Under the pieces are notes generated by a model, which searched no databases, was not told the DNA's origin, and worked only from the letters and a program-made list of their open reading frames with translations. Of a DNA stretch of 64,000 nucleotides, positions 1 to 8,940 are shown piece by piece. The stretch comes from JAISFI01 sp031552335 (GTDB lineage Bacteria > Bacteroidota > Bacteroidia > Bacteroidales > Azobacteroidaceae). How positions within the stretch are numbered: the first letter of the stretch is position 1; every line of letters begins with the position of its first letter. The stretch spans positions 3,422-67,421 of the forward strand of contig JAVBMQ010000124.1 of assembly GCA_031552335.1 (NCBI GenBank). The letters run 5' to 3'. Position numbers and translations under genes: made by a program.

Positions 1-1
1 A

Positions 2-355
2 GTATATGTTTTCTACCGGAAGGGTCTGTATTATTTCCTTTGGTCGGAAGATGATACCCGGAGTGAAAATTACCGGGTGAGATATGGTACTTCCACATCT
101 CCTTTCGGACCTATTCAAATCCCTGAAAATAATCTGATCCTGGCCAAAGATCCTGCAAAAGGAATTTACGGCACCGGTCATAATTCAGTCTTACAAATCC
201 CAGGGAAAGACGAATGGTATATCGTATACCACCGCTTCAATCGTCCCAATGGTATAAAAATGGGTGATGCTGCCGGATATAATAGAGAAGTTTGCATGGA
301 CAAAATGGAGTTCAATGCAGATGGAAGTATTAAGCTGGTAATTCCTAATCCATAA
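2..355 (+). CDS. C-terminal end of a GH43-family glycoside hydrolase (5' end outside window)
   Basis: The reading frame is open from the window edge, so the gene starts upstream; about 117 residues are visible. The piece reads as the last blades of a GH43-type five-bladed propeller: YYFLWSEDD, then a G-T-G-H-N-S segment followed by WYIVYHRF, the usual last-blade pattern of GH43 arabinofuranosidases and xylosidases. The catalytic residues lie outside the window, so substrate and subfamily cannot be given. It ends with a short tail (KLVIPNP) and has no sorting domain. A long inverted repeat follows the stop. Its position fits the glycan-degrading region downstream. The family call is fairly safe; activity is unknown. 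Confidence 0.7.
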   Translation, partial: VYVFYRKGLYYFLWSEDDTRSENYRVRYGTSTSPFGPIQIPENNLILAKDPAKGIYGTGHNSVLQIPGKDEWYIVYHRFNRPNGIKMGDAAGYNREVCMDKMEFNADGSIKLVIPNP

Positions 356-372
356 TTATGAGTGGAGTGTTG

Positions 373-479
373 ATTTTTCGAACACGAATTTAAACGAATA
401 AAGCGAATCAAAAAGAATTACAGTATTTTAAAAATTCGTTTTGATTCGCTTTATTCGTTTAAATTCGTGTTCGAAAAAT
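373..479. repeat. 41-bp inverted repeat with 25-bp loop between genes
   Basis: Positions 373-413 are the exact reverse complement of 439-479. The arms are AT-rich and built from repeated ATTCG units (ATTCGCTTTATTCGTTT). It lies between the GH43 fragment and the barrel protein gene. A single diverged arm of the same family is at 7431-7467. The transcript would form a very stable stem, so it may stop transcription or protect the 3' end, but no T-run follows as in a normal terminator. Confidence 0.8.
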
Positions 480-546
480 AATATGAAGCTTTTCCATATT
501 TAAACCATTACCCCGTTTTTTAGTCAAAGCCTTTAAAATACTGTCC

Positions 547-3477
547 ATGAAACACAAGTCTACCGTTTTTCTATTACTATTCTTTTCTTTTGTATATGCA
601 AATGCACAAGTTTCTACCACCTGGAAAGATATCAAGGGGGTTGTTTATGAGGAAATAGATACGACTTCTGTTTTTGTAGAAAATGCCATTGTCCGCCTGT
701 TGAATCCTAATGATAGTACGGTAATCAGATATACATCAACGAATAAAAACGGTTTATTCTCATTTCCTTCTACAGAAAAAAGAGATTATTTATTGAGCAT
801 TGCTTTTATCGGATATAATACTTTTTATAAAAATATAACTCCCTATAGTTTCCAGGGAGAAAGCATCAATCTGGGAGAAATTTTGTTGGAAGAGAGTTCT
901 CTGTTGCTTTCGGAAGTTACAATATTAGGCGAAGTGCCGGAACTGGTGGTCAAAGAAGATACCCTGGAATATAATGTTGCTGCTTTCAGAATGCAGGAAA
1001 GCGCAGTAGTGGAAGATTTATTGAAACGCTTGCCGGGAATAGAAGTGGAGGCGGATGGGAAAATAACGACTACACAAGGGAAAGCTGTACCTAAAGTATT
1101 TGTTGATGGTAAAGAATTTTTTGGGAAAGATCCGAAAGTGGCTACCAAAAATATTACGGTAGATATACTGGATAAAGTCCAGGTGATTGAGAAAAAATCA
1201 GATCAGGAACTTCTTACCGGAGTAGAAGATGGCGAAGAAGAAATCATCATCAATCTGACCATCAAAAAGGGTATGAAGAAAGGATGGTTGGGAAATGCTA
1301 CTGCCGGTGTCGGTGATTTTACGGATGCAGAGAGAAACGATGGCGCCCGTTATGCAGGGAATCTTTTTATAAGCCGTTTTCTGGAAAATGATCAGATTAC
1401 TTTAGTGGCTAATTCCAATAATATCAATAACCAGGCATTTGCTGATGATGGAAACCAGGCGCGCAGTAATATGAGAGGCCGGGGCGGCGGGGGTGGTGGC
1501 AATGGGCTGACTAGTTCATCTATGGCCGGACTCAATGTGGTTGGCATCGTTAATGATCAATTGAAAATGGGTGGAAATATCCGGTATAATTATTCCGATG
1601 AATTGGTTGACCGGAAATCATTCCGCCAGAATTTCATGAAAGATAGTGTATCTTACCTCGAAAGTCTTTCTTCCGATCATGGATATTCCAATAACCTGGT
1701 TTTTGATTATAAAACTGAATATAATCCGGATAGCTTGAATGCTTTTGTGCTGACTACCGGTATTTCATACAATAACTCCCGTTCCATCGACCATTCTTAT
1801 CAGAGTACTTTGGCAGGGGATGAAGATTCTACCCGGGTGAACTACAGTGATGCTTATACCCGTTTACATTCTGATGGATTAACCGTCAATGCTGAATTGG
1901 CTTATTCCCGCAAGTTTCAAAGGAAAGGCCGCAGATTTAGTCTTACGGGGACTTTCAATATGAATCATAACTCCGGAGAGGGAACGAATAATTCGGTCAA
2001 TGAATCTTTCCTGAACCCATCCCTGAATGAATATCTGGATCAGGAATCTCAGAATACCTCCGATCGGAATTCCTATGGGATTAGGATGACTTATGTAGAA
2101 CCTGTCTGGAAAACCAACAATACATTACAGTTCTCATACAATCTGCGTTATAATCATACCGATAATGTCAGGGAAACATTTGATTATGATCCGGAAACGC
2201 AAACCTATTCTGTATTGAATAGTGATTATAGCAAGAGTTTGTGGAATAATTTCCTCACCCAGACTTTCGGTCTGAATTTTAATGCTGTACATGCCAAATA
2301 TACATATAATATCGGTTTGAATGTGGTACCTTCTCATACCCAAAGTACCCGTTATGTGAAAAACGGAGATATACATGGCAATGATTCGATTCTGAGTGAA
2401 ATCCCGGGCCGGAATGTAGTGAATTTTTCTCCTCAGTTAAGTTATACACAACGTTTCACTAAGGAAATGAATCTGCGGTTTACCTATCGTGGAAATGCCA
2501 GTCAGCCGAGTGTTTCCCAATTAGATCCTACACCCAATAATACCAATTCGATGAATATCCGCTACGGTAATCCTGATTTGTTGCCGTCGTTTTCTCATAA
2601 CTTGTCTCTTCGTTTCAATAAAAACCAACGGGAAGCACAACGGGCATTGACTTCTAATTTGTCGTTTTCTTTTGTCCAGAATCAGATCATCAATTTTACT
2701 GTTTATGAAGATGAAGATTCTATAGGGATCCAGACAACAGTTCCCATCAATGAAAACGGCTCGTGGAATGCCTCGGCCGATCTGATGTACAGTATGCCTT
2801 TGGATGCTAAAAAGAAATTCAAATTCAGTACCCAGACACGTTTCGGATATAACAACCGGATCGGTTATGTCATGGTAAATAAACAGAGTGAACGGAATAT
2901 TTCGGGAACATTCAGCGCTTCGGAAAATATCGGTTTGAGTTATAGTAAAGATTGGTTCTATGGACAATTCCGTGGAAATATCCGTTATTCCAATACATCA
3001 AACTCCCTGGAGGGTCGTCAGGATCAAAGCGATACAAACTTCGGACTGACATATAACACACAATTATTCTTTCCCTATAATTGGACCTTTGCTTCCGATA
3101 TCAATTACCGGGGCAGAAGAGGGTTAAGTGCAGGATATAATACAGATGAGGTTGTCTGGAATGCAGAGATCAGCAAACAATTCATGAGCCGGAAGCAAGC
3201 CACTGTCCGTGTCAAATGGAATGATATTTTGCAGCAGACTTTGAATATAAACAGGACTATCAATGCGAATTATATCGAAGATAACGAATATAATATCTTG
3301 AGTAGTTATTTCTTGGTTTCATTTGCCTATCGTTTTAATCAAATGGGCAACAGGCGAGGAAGCGGAGAGCGGAGAGCAAATCGTGAGGATGGCGACAATG
3401 TGCGGTCGAATAGCGAGTACTCACCGCGGCAGGGTCAGAGTAGAGGAGGAGATGGAGGGGGATCCCGAAGAAGATAG
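547..3477 (+). CDS. TonB-receptor-like outer membrane beta-barrel protein (not SusC type)
   Basis: This is a 976-residue exported protein with a signal peptide (about 1-20, cleavage near ANA-Q). Next come a carboxypeptidase-regulatory-like beta-sandwich (about 28-115), a plug-like segment (LPGIEVEADGKI, VFVDGKEFFG) and a long C-terminal part rich in alternating aromatic and polar strands, as in Bacteroidota proteins of the OMP_b-brl_3 type. The last 40 residues are a low-complexity Arg/Gly/Ser tail (GGDGGGSRRR), and a Gly-rich loop (GRGGGGGGNG) lies near residue 315. It lacks the usual SusC features, and no SusD gene is next to it. Such proteins sit in the outer membrane; the ligand is unknown. 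It is convergent with the SDR/GH115 pair. Confidence 0.8.
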   Translation: MKHKSTVFLLLFFSFVYANAQVSTTWKDIKGVVYEEIDTTSVFVENAIVRLLNPNDSTVIRYTSTNKNGLFSFPSTEKRDYLLSIAFIGYNTFYKNITPYSFQGESINLGEILLEESSLLLSEVTILGEVPELVVKEDTLEYNVAAFRMQESAVVEDLLKRLPGIEVEADGKITTTQGKAVPKVFVDGKEFFGKDPKVATKNITVDILDKVQVIEKKSDQELLTGVEDGEEEIIINLTIKKGMKKGWLGNATAGVGDFTDAERNDGARYAGNLFISRFLENDQITLVANSNNINNQAFADDGNQARSNMRGRGGGGGGNGLTSSSMAGLNVVGIVNDQLKMGGNIRYNYSDELVDRKSFRQNFMKDSVSYLESLSSDHGYSNNLVFDYKTEYNPDSLNAFVLTTGISYNNSRSIDHSYQSTLAGDEDSTRVNYSDAYTRLHSDGLTVNAELAYSRKFQRKGRRFSLTGTFNMNHNSGEGTNNSVNESFLNPSLNEYLDQESQNTSDRNSYGIRMTYVEPVWKTNNTLQFSYNLRYNHTDNVRETFDYDPETQTYSVLNSDYSKSLWNNFLTQTFGLNFNAVHAKYTYNIGLNVVPSHTQSTRYVKNGDIHGNDSILSEIPGRNVVNFSPQLSYTQRFTKEMNLRFTYRGNASQPSVSQLDPTPNNTNSMNIRYGNPDLLPSFSHNLSLRFNKNQREAQRALTSNLSFSFVQNQIINFTVYEDEDSIGIQTTVPINENGSWNASADLMYSMPLDAKKKFKFSTQTRFGYNNRIGYVMVNKQSERNISGTFSASENIGLSYSKDWFYGQFRGNIRYSNTSNSLEGRQDQSDTNFGLTYNTQLFFPYNWTFASDINYRGRRGLSAGYNTDEVVWNAEISKQFMSRKQATVRVKWNDILQQTLNINRTINANYIEDNEYNILSSYFLVSFAYRFNQMGNRRGSGERRANREDGDNVRSNSEYSPRQGQSRGGDGGGSRRR

Positions 3478-3522
3478 TTGAGAAACTGTTTAAATTTTGA
3501 ATGTATATTTATATAGAAAAGC

Positions 3523-3551
3523 GTAGCTGCCTCGGCTTTTGAGACAGCTAC
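3523..3551. terminator. Hairpin between convergent genes
   Basis: GTAGCTG-c-CTC (3523-3533) can pair with GAG-a-CAGCTAC (3541-3551) around a GGCTTTT loop. It lies between the ends of the barrel gene and the SDR gene, which face each other. A short T-run follows on the minus strand (GCTTTTC), so it may mainly end the GH115-SDR transcript. Confidence 0.45.
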
Positions 3552-3588
3552 TTGTAAAAGATTTGCGGACACGATTTCAACGCTTGAT

Positions 3589-4395
3589 TTACACCCCACT
3601 GAAAGCACTGAATCCTCCGTCTACCGGAATAACAGCCCCAGTGATAAAACCGGCTGCTTTGCTACACAGGAACTGTACGGTTCCGTTTAATTCTGAAATA
3701 TCTCCGAAACGTTTCATAGGAGTTTTGGCCAGTACCTTCAGGCTGCGTTCTGTGTACGAACCGTCGGGATTGATCAATATCGCCCGGTTTTGGTCGCCGA
3801 TGAAAAAGCCCGGTGCTACTGCGTTTACACGGATTCCATCACCATACTTCAAAGACATTTCTGACGCTAACCATTGGGTGAAGTTGGTGATGGCTGCTTT
3901 TGCAGCTGAGTAACCCGGTACACGTGTGATGGCAGAATAGACGGCCATAGAAGAGATGTTTACGATACAGCCTTCACCTTGTTCGGCCATCTGCCTGCCA
4001 AATACATAGCAGGGGTAAACAGTTCCGTTCATATTCAGCTGAGTCACTTTTTCCCAATCGCTTATATTCATATCGAAGAAGCTCTGATCGGGAGCAAGTG
4101 TGGCTCCGGGCAGGTTTCCTCCGGCAATATTCAGCAGGATATCGATACGTCCCCATTTTGCTACGATTTGATGGGATACATTTTCGAGGCTTTCTATGTC
4201 CAGCACATTGCCCACGATTCCGATGGCTTCACCACCCATTGCAGCCAGTTCTGCTACCCGTGCGTCAAGATTCTCCTGACGGATATCGATGGCAACTACT
4301 TTGGCGCCTTCGTTGACAAAACGTTTGGCAATATTGCCTCCTAATACACCTCCGGCGCCGGTAATGACGGCGATTTTTCCTTTAATACTAAACAT
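3589..4395 (-). CDS. SDR-family oxidoreductase, probable D-mannonate oxidoreductase (fructuronate reductase)
   Basis: This is a 268-residue classical short-chain dehydrogenase. The cofactor motif TGAGGVLG is at 12-19, the NIAGG structural motif at 89-93, the catalytic Ser near 149, and Tyr162 and Lys166 in YSAAK. The C-terminal PVDGGF segment is typical of the family. Bacteroidales commonly use an SDR of this size with a long insert (GATLAPDQSFFD) to interconvert fructuronate and mannonate. Here it lies 37 bp downstream of a GH115 alpha-glucuronidase on the same strand, so the two are probably one operon that releases and then reduces glucuronic acid-derived sugars. The SDR call is firm; the substrate is inferred from context and overall resemblance. 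Confidence 0.85.
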   Translation of the reverse strand: MFSIKGKIAVITGAGGVLGGNIAKRFVNEGAKVVAIDIRQENLDARVAELAAMGGEAIGIVGNVLDIESLENVSHQIVAKWGRIDILLNIAGGNLPGATLAPDQSFFDMNISDWEKVTQLNMNGTVYPCYVFGRQMAEQGEGCIVNISSMAVYSAITRVPGYSAAKAAITNFTQWLASEMSLKYGDGIRVNAVAPGFFIGDQNRAILINPDGSYTERSLKVLAKTPMKRFGDISELNGTVQFLCSKAAGFITGAVIPVDGGFSAFSGV

Positions 4396-4432
4396 TTTTT
4401 TGTTGTTTTATGGTTGTTATATTGATATCATC

Positions 4433-7291
4433 TCATTGGATGGTTAGCAATGACTTTTGTTTCTCGGCAGGAATTATATATTGTTTCCTATTTAAATCAA
4501 AGTCAAACAAGATCTGGTCAAATACCAGTTCCTCGTCCAATGCATATATCTTTATGGTGTGCCTGCCCGGCTTGTCGATGTGACTGGTAAATTCCGTCAG
4601 GCATTGATTGCGAAGCACATCATCCGCCCATTTTTTTGAAAGAAAATCAGATTTAACAGACACTATCTGTGGATTTTGTTTGTCTACAACTACAGCATAA
4701 CGCAAATCGTTTTCCGGTATTGCCGGGTAACGGAAGATTGTGCCTGTTTTGATTTTCATTTCTCCGGTGCTGTCAGTGAATAGTGTGTATTCTAAATGAG
4801 ACGCTTTGGAAGTGATCTTCTCCACGGCCGGCAGTTTTACCGCATTGCCACTGTGTCCCAAGCCTTCTATTGTTTCCATTTTGGCTGTATTGGTATAGTC
4901 GGAAGCGTTCAAAGCGATCATTTTGTTCCTTTCTGTATATTTGGTGAAATTTTCACTTCCTTTTATATTGATAAAAAATGTATAGGTTTCTTCATTGATT
5001 TTCAGACGAAAGGTTTTGTTGTCTATGTTTTCATTTTTCAGAGAAACAATTAATCGTTTTTCATAAAGCATATCGGATGGGACCTCACTGATATGGATGA
5101 AGTCCGGTTTGTCTACAAAATTCCATTGAATGGAGCTTGCTGTTTTCGGATAAATAGTAACAAAATATGATTCATCAGCACCTTTGGTAAAGTCGGGGAG
5201 TTTAATCGTTTTTGAATTGGTCGGAATTGTATCGTTTTCCACCCAAATCAGTATACCGGTTTCTTCTCTGGTTTTAAATATTGGTAGCACAGGTTCCTGA
5301 AATACCGGCAGGTCACGAGGTTTCATGTCCATCATTCCGTTCCATTTTCCCCACAGCATATCTTTATTGTAGGTATAATCCAAGGCCGTAATTTCATTGT
5401 AAGCGGCGATTGCTTTCTTTCCGTATTCAGCAGCAACCGGTAACTGATATCGGGCATAGAGACGAGCCTTTTGTGCATACAATATCTTACGATTCATGGC
5501 TGCAGATGCTTTTACCGGATAATGTACCAGTTGAAAATAAGCAGCCTTCAAATGTTCTGGAATGCCATGGGTATAGATTTTATCTGACAACTGTGCGATT
5601 TCGTTGCAGGCATTGATCCGTTGTGCGATTTCATCGCCGAAACAGAAAGGGGAATATTCCGTATCATTCACCGGCTGTAGTCCGTGGCGGCGGGCGTATT
5701 CGGTGGTTAGCAGGTTCCGCTTACTTCCATCTTCTACTTTGTTCCAACCCATATGTTCCGGTTTTCGTTGTCCCCCGAGATGATAATATTGTTTCAGGAT
5801 ATAGTCGATTGATTCTTTGCTTACATTATTGTTAAATGTATTTTCAATCCATTGTTGTTGGTGGGCATAAATAGTATTGGATGATATGGAATTGATATCC
5901 CAGGCCATATCGAGAAAGAATTCAGTCAGGTATTCTCCCGGTTTGATATCTCCTACATTTAATACCCAGTAGCGACGCGAACCATGTTCCCAGGCACGTT
6001 TCATTTCCGTATAGATCAGTGCCGGTTGTGTAGAGGCTAACCAGAGATAATCGTGAGGTTTGCCCCAATAGGAAATATGATAGTAGACGCCAGCGCCACC
6101 GGAACGTTTTTGTTCTTCTGTATCGCTCAGGCGCATGAGGTAACCGTTGGTGTCATCGCACCAGATCAGCGTAATGTCTTCGGGTAGTTTCAGTCCGTTG
6201 TTGTAGGCTTTCAAAACCTCTTTGTAGGGGACGAAGATTTGAGGAATAGCAGAAAGTACCTGATCCGGATGGTGTTTTTTTAATATTTTCCGTTGTTCTT
6301 CGATGACATTTTCCAGGGTTTCCGTTTCTTCGTCGATACTGGATACACCCTGCATCCGTCCGTCATGAATTCCCCGTAAACCGGTGGTGTAAATGTTTTC
6401 CGAGTTTTTCAATTCATCCACTCGCTGATCCCAGTAGGAGAGGATATTATCTTTATTTGTGAAATAGTTGAATGGGCCATATGTTTTCGAGTCCCATTCT
6501 CCTGTGTTCGTTCGCATCATGGGTTCTGCATGTGAGGTGCTGACGATTATTCCGTATTTCTCGGCTGCCACCTTATTTCCTCCGATCCGGTAAAATGGTA
6601 CGGTACATTCATGCATAGCCGGGCATATCATATTGGCCCTCAGCCGGAGCAACAATTCGAAAATTCTGGCATATGTTTTCGAACCAATTGCTCCCCGGCC
6701 GGATGCCGGTTCGAATGTTTGGGTACTCCAGGGCATCAGCGCCCAGTCTTCATCGTTGAGAAAGATGCCCCGGTACTGTACGGAAGGCGTATGCACCTTA
6801 TTGTCGGGGATAAATTGTATATTTTCTTTCTTTTCAGGAATGACATCAGCCCACCATACCCAAGGAGAGATACCCATCTGCCGGGAGAGTTCCAAGACTC
6901 CGTAAGCTGTTCCGCGTGGATCGCTACCGATTATAAACAGGTAGTTTCTACCATTGGCTTGTATTGTTTGTATCTTGAAAGCTTCCCATTTGTTCTCAAT
7001 ATCAGAAGTGTTGATTTTATGTTGAGCCAATAATTGTCTGAATCCGGCTTCTTTGTTCAGGACACCGACGATAATGGTTTGATTGTCTATTGCATTGATT
7101 TGTTGTATGGGCTCTGCTGATATAAGTTTTGAATCGCTAATGAGTATCTTGACAGCAGTAGTTACAACCGGTTCGTTTCCGGAATAATAGATCTTGGCGC
7201 CTTTGTTATTTTCAATCAGATAAAAGTCAGATGCTCTGAGATTTATAAACTGTGCAAATATTATTATAGTAATTATGATAAACTTCTTCAT
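4433..7291 (-). CDS. GH115 alpha-(4-O-methyl)-glucuronidase
   Basis: This is a 952-residue exported enzyme with an N-terminal signal peptide (about 1-20). It shows hallmarks of GH115: ISPWVWWADVIPEKK, YRGIFLNDEDWAL near residue 170, LLRLRANMICPAMHE, and WVLNVGDIKPGEYLTEFFLD near 440-460. The C-terminal beta-rich part is typical of the family. GH115 enzymes are inverting and remove glucuronic or 4-O-methylglucuronic acid side groups from xylan, arabinogalactan or gums, usually in the periplasm. It is first in an operon with the SDR gene. The family call is very firm; xylan versus gum-type substrate cannot be decided here. Confidence 0.95.
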   Translation of the reverse strand: MKKFIIITIIIFAQFINLRASDFYLIENNKGAKIYYSGNEPVVTTAVKILISDSKLISAEPIQQINAIDNQTIIVGVLNKEAGFRQLLAQHKINTSDIENKWEAFKIQTIQANGRNYLFIIGSDPRGTAYGVLELSRQMGISPWVWWADVIPEKKENIQFIPDNKVHTPSVQYRGIFLNDEDWALMPWSTQTFEPASGRGAIGSKTYARIFELLLRLRANMICPAMHECTVPFYRIGGNKVAAEKYGIIVSTSHAEPMMRTNTGEWDSKTYGPFNYFTNKDNILSYWDQRVDELKNSENIYTTGLRGIHDGRMQGVSSIDEETETLENVIEEQRKILKKHHPDQVLSAIPQIFVPYKEVLKAYNNGLKLPEDITLIWCDDTNGYLMRLSDTEEQKRSGGAGVYYHISYWGKPHDYLWLASTQPALIYTEMKRAWEHGSRRYWVLNVGDIKPGEYLTEFFLDMAWDINSISSNTIYAHQQQWIENTFNNNVSKESIDYILKQYYHLGGQRKPEHMGWNKVEDGSKRNLLTTEYARRHGLQPVNDTEYSPFCFGDEIAQRINACNEIAQLSDKIYTHGIPEHLKAAYFQLVHYPVKASAAMNRKILYAQKARLYARYQLPVAAEYGKKAIAAYNEITALDYTYNKDMLWGKWNGMMDMKPRDLPVFQEPVLPIFKTREETGILIWVENDTIPTNSKTIKLPDFTKGADESYFVTIYPKTASSIQWNFVDKPDFIHISEVPSDMLYEKRLIVSLKNENIDNKTFRLKINEETYTFFINIKGSENFTKYTERNKMIALNASDYTNTAKMETIEGLGHSGNAVKLPAVEKITSKASHLEYTLFTDSTGEMKIKTGTIFRYPAIPENDLRYAVVVDKQNPQIVSVKSDFLSKKWADDVLRNQCLTEFTSHIDKPGRHTIKIYALDEELVFDQILFDFDLNRKQYIIPAEKQKSLLTIQ

Positions 7292-7430
7292 TGTATAATT
7301 TATTTTTAACTGACATGCTATTCCTCATACGTAATCTTTGCTAATTAGTTTATACTATTTTCAAATCGAACCCAATAGAAACTAATTTCCGCATCTACTT
7401 AATTATTGATAAATATTCAAAAAACCATTT

Positions 7431-7467
7431 TATTCGCTTTAATTCGTTCAAATTCATGTTCAAAAAA
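7431..7467 (+). repeat. Diverged single arm of the ATTCG intergenic repeat
   Basis: The stretch reads as units of ATTCGCTTTAATTCGTTC followed by AAATTCATGTTC and an A-run. It matches the right arm of the inverted repeat at 439-479 with several changes. The partner arm is missing, which suggests a decayed copy. Confidence 0.6.
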
Positions 7468-7651
7468 ATATTTATAATAAAATTAGTTAAGAGTTGAGAT
7501 GACTTTGATGATTACAATCAGACAAAAATACAAATATTTTAGTATTTTTTCGGAAAACATGAGAATAAAAGTCGTATACACCTATTGAATATATAAAAAG
7601 GAGACTACATGAAAAGTTCTCCGAAAATAATTACATATCAAAATAATTTTT

Positions 7652-7659
7652 TATTTTTG
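7652..7659 (+). promoter_or_regulatory. Candidate Bacteroidota -7 box (TATTTTTG)
   Basis: The sequence exactly fits TAnnTTTG and ends 19 bp before the start codon of the outer-membrane protein gene. No clear TTG is seen at -33, and the region is AT-rich, so a chance match is possible. Confidence 0.35.
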
Positions 7660-7678
7660 TCAAAAAATAAAAAAACAC

Positions 7679-8851
7679 ATGAAGTCATTTCTATGCTTTT
7701 TCCTTTTCATGCTTTTTGCTTATACTATCCAGGCACAGGACAACTATAAATCCGGTTATATCATCACAAATGACAATGATACCATTACCGGCTGGAGTGA
7801 TTACCGTACTGATGCGAAAAATGCATTGATTTGTCAGTTCAAATTATTTGAAAAAAGTGGAGGAATATCTTATAAGCCCGGTCAGATTTATGGATACAGA
7901 TTTTCGGAAGAAGGAAAATTTTATGTTACGAGAACAATTGAACTGGATGGCAAATCCCGGACTGTATTTCTGGAATATATGATCCAGGGCATTATCAACC
8001 TGTATTATTTTGTAGATTCATCAAGTAGTTATGGAAAAGAGGAATATTATTTCTTTGAGGATGAAACAGGGAAAATGACTCCTATTTCTAAAAAAGATAA
8101 CAAATTTATAACAACAGAAGATGGAAGTATGCGGATCAAAGAAGATATGAAGTATAAGGGAATCTTGCGTTATCTGATGAAAGATTCGGAGACTGTTGTG
8201 AAAGAGGTCGACAATATGAACTTTAATCAGGAGTCCATGATTAAAGTTGCCAAAGATTATCATGATCAGGTGTGTAAAACGGGGGAGGAATGTGTTATTT
8301 TTGAATCGACTCCGGATAAACATTATACAACATTCCGCTATTCATTGTATGGAGGTACGTTATATTATATGCCTGGTGAGGAATTTGGAAATTGTTTTTG
8401 TCCGCTCATCGGATTTCAGGTAAATATGACAGTACCCCGTTTGAATAAATACCTGAGTTTTCAGTTGGATTTGGCATTTTCAAGGTTCAAATACACCGTT
8501 GAAAATTATTGGCAAGGTGATTATTATACTCATTTTCACAGAGATATTGAGTCTTTTTTAATCCCATTCAAAGCCGGAGCAAGGTATACGATAGGTAATA
8601 AAAAACTTCGTCCTTCCATAGAGGCTGGTGCCGAGATTGATCTCATGCTCGGATATAAGGAATATTGGTATGCCAGTCAGCGTCAAACACGTGAGTATAG
8701 TAATATTTATAATTGTTATATAGGATTTTATGCTGCTATCGGACTGGAATATAAGTTGAAAAAAACTTTCCATTCGATATTTGTTAATTTAGGCGCTAAT
8801 ACCAATCCGGAATTTCAAGGGATATATGCAAAAGCAGGATATACCTTCTAA
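7679..8851 (+). CDS. Hypothetical exported protein with C-terminal outer-membrane barrel-like region
   Basis: This 390-residue protein has a signal peptide (cleavage near IQA-Q at about 20). No known enzymatic motif is visible. The N-terminal half is a beta-rich periplasmic-type domain (GYIITNDNDTITGWSDYR). The second half, from about residue 215, consists of alternating amphipathic strands and ends in an aromatic residue (AKAGYTF), as do small outer-membrane barrels. A CxTGEEC pair and CFC are present. It stands alone between two divergent or spaced genes, with a possible promoter just upstream. This type of protein is usually annotated only as outer membrane beta-barrel protein; its role is unknown. 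Confidence 0.65.
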   Translation: MKSFLCFFLFMLFAYTIQAQDNYKSGYIITNDNDTITGWSDYRTDAKNALICQFKLFEKSGGISYKPGQIYGYRFSEEGKFYVTRTIELDGKSRTVFLEYMIQGIINLYYFVDSSSSYGKEEYYFFEDETGKMTPISKKDNKFITTEDGSMRIKEDMKYKGILRYLMKDSETVVKEVDNMNFNQESMIKVAKDYHDQVCKTGEECVIFESTPDKHYTTFRYSLYGGTLYYMPGEEFGNCFCPLIGFQVNMTVPRLNKYLSFQLDLAFSRFKYTVENYWQGDYYTHFHRDIESFLIPFKAGARYTIGNKKLRPSIEAGAEIDLMLGYKEYWYASQRQTREYSNIYNCYIGFYAAIGLEYKLKKTFHSIFVNLGANTNPEFQGIYAKAGYTF

Positions 8852-8906
8852 TTTTCGAGATCAAACCATCATTCAAGAAAATCTTTCTTTTTTCACAACT
8901 TTTTCG

Positions 8907-8914
8907 TATCTTGC
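8907..8914 (+). promoter_or_regulatory. Candidate -7 box (TATCTTGC) of the AraC-type regulator
   Basis: It matches TAnnTTTG at 7 of 8 positions and ends 26 bp upstream of the regulator start codon, a plausible position. No clear -33 TTG was found. Confidence 0.35.
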
Positions 8915-8940
8915 AGCCAATTTGACCGGATTTCATTATT

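Larger units (their letters stand above)
7292..7678. other. 387-bp divergent intergenic region
   Basis: This AT-rich region separates the divergent GH115 gene and outer-membrane protein gene. It holds a diverged single arm of the ATTCG-type repeat (7431-7467, resembling 439-479) and an exact TAnnTTTG box at 7652-7659. No further gene or stable structure was recognised. Confidence 0.6.

Noticed and set aside
547..3477. Reading the barrel protein as SusC
   Set aside because: No SusD gene beside it, a different C-terminal barrel type and a low-complexity end; better described as an OMP_b-brl_3-like receptor.
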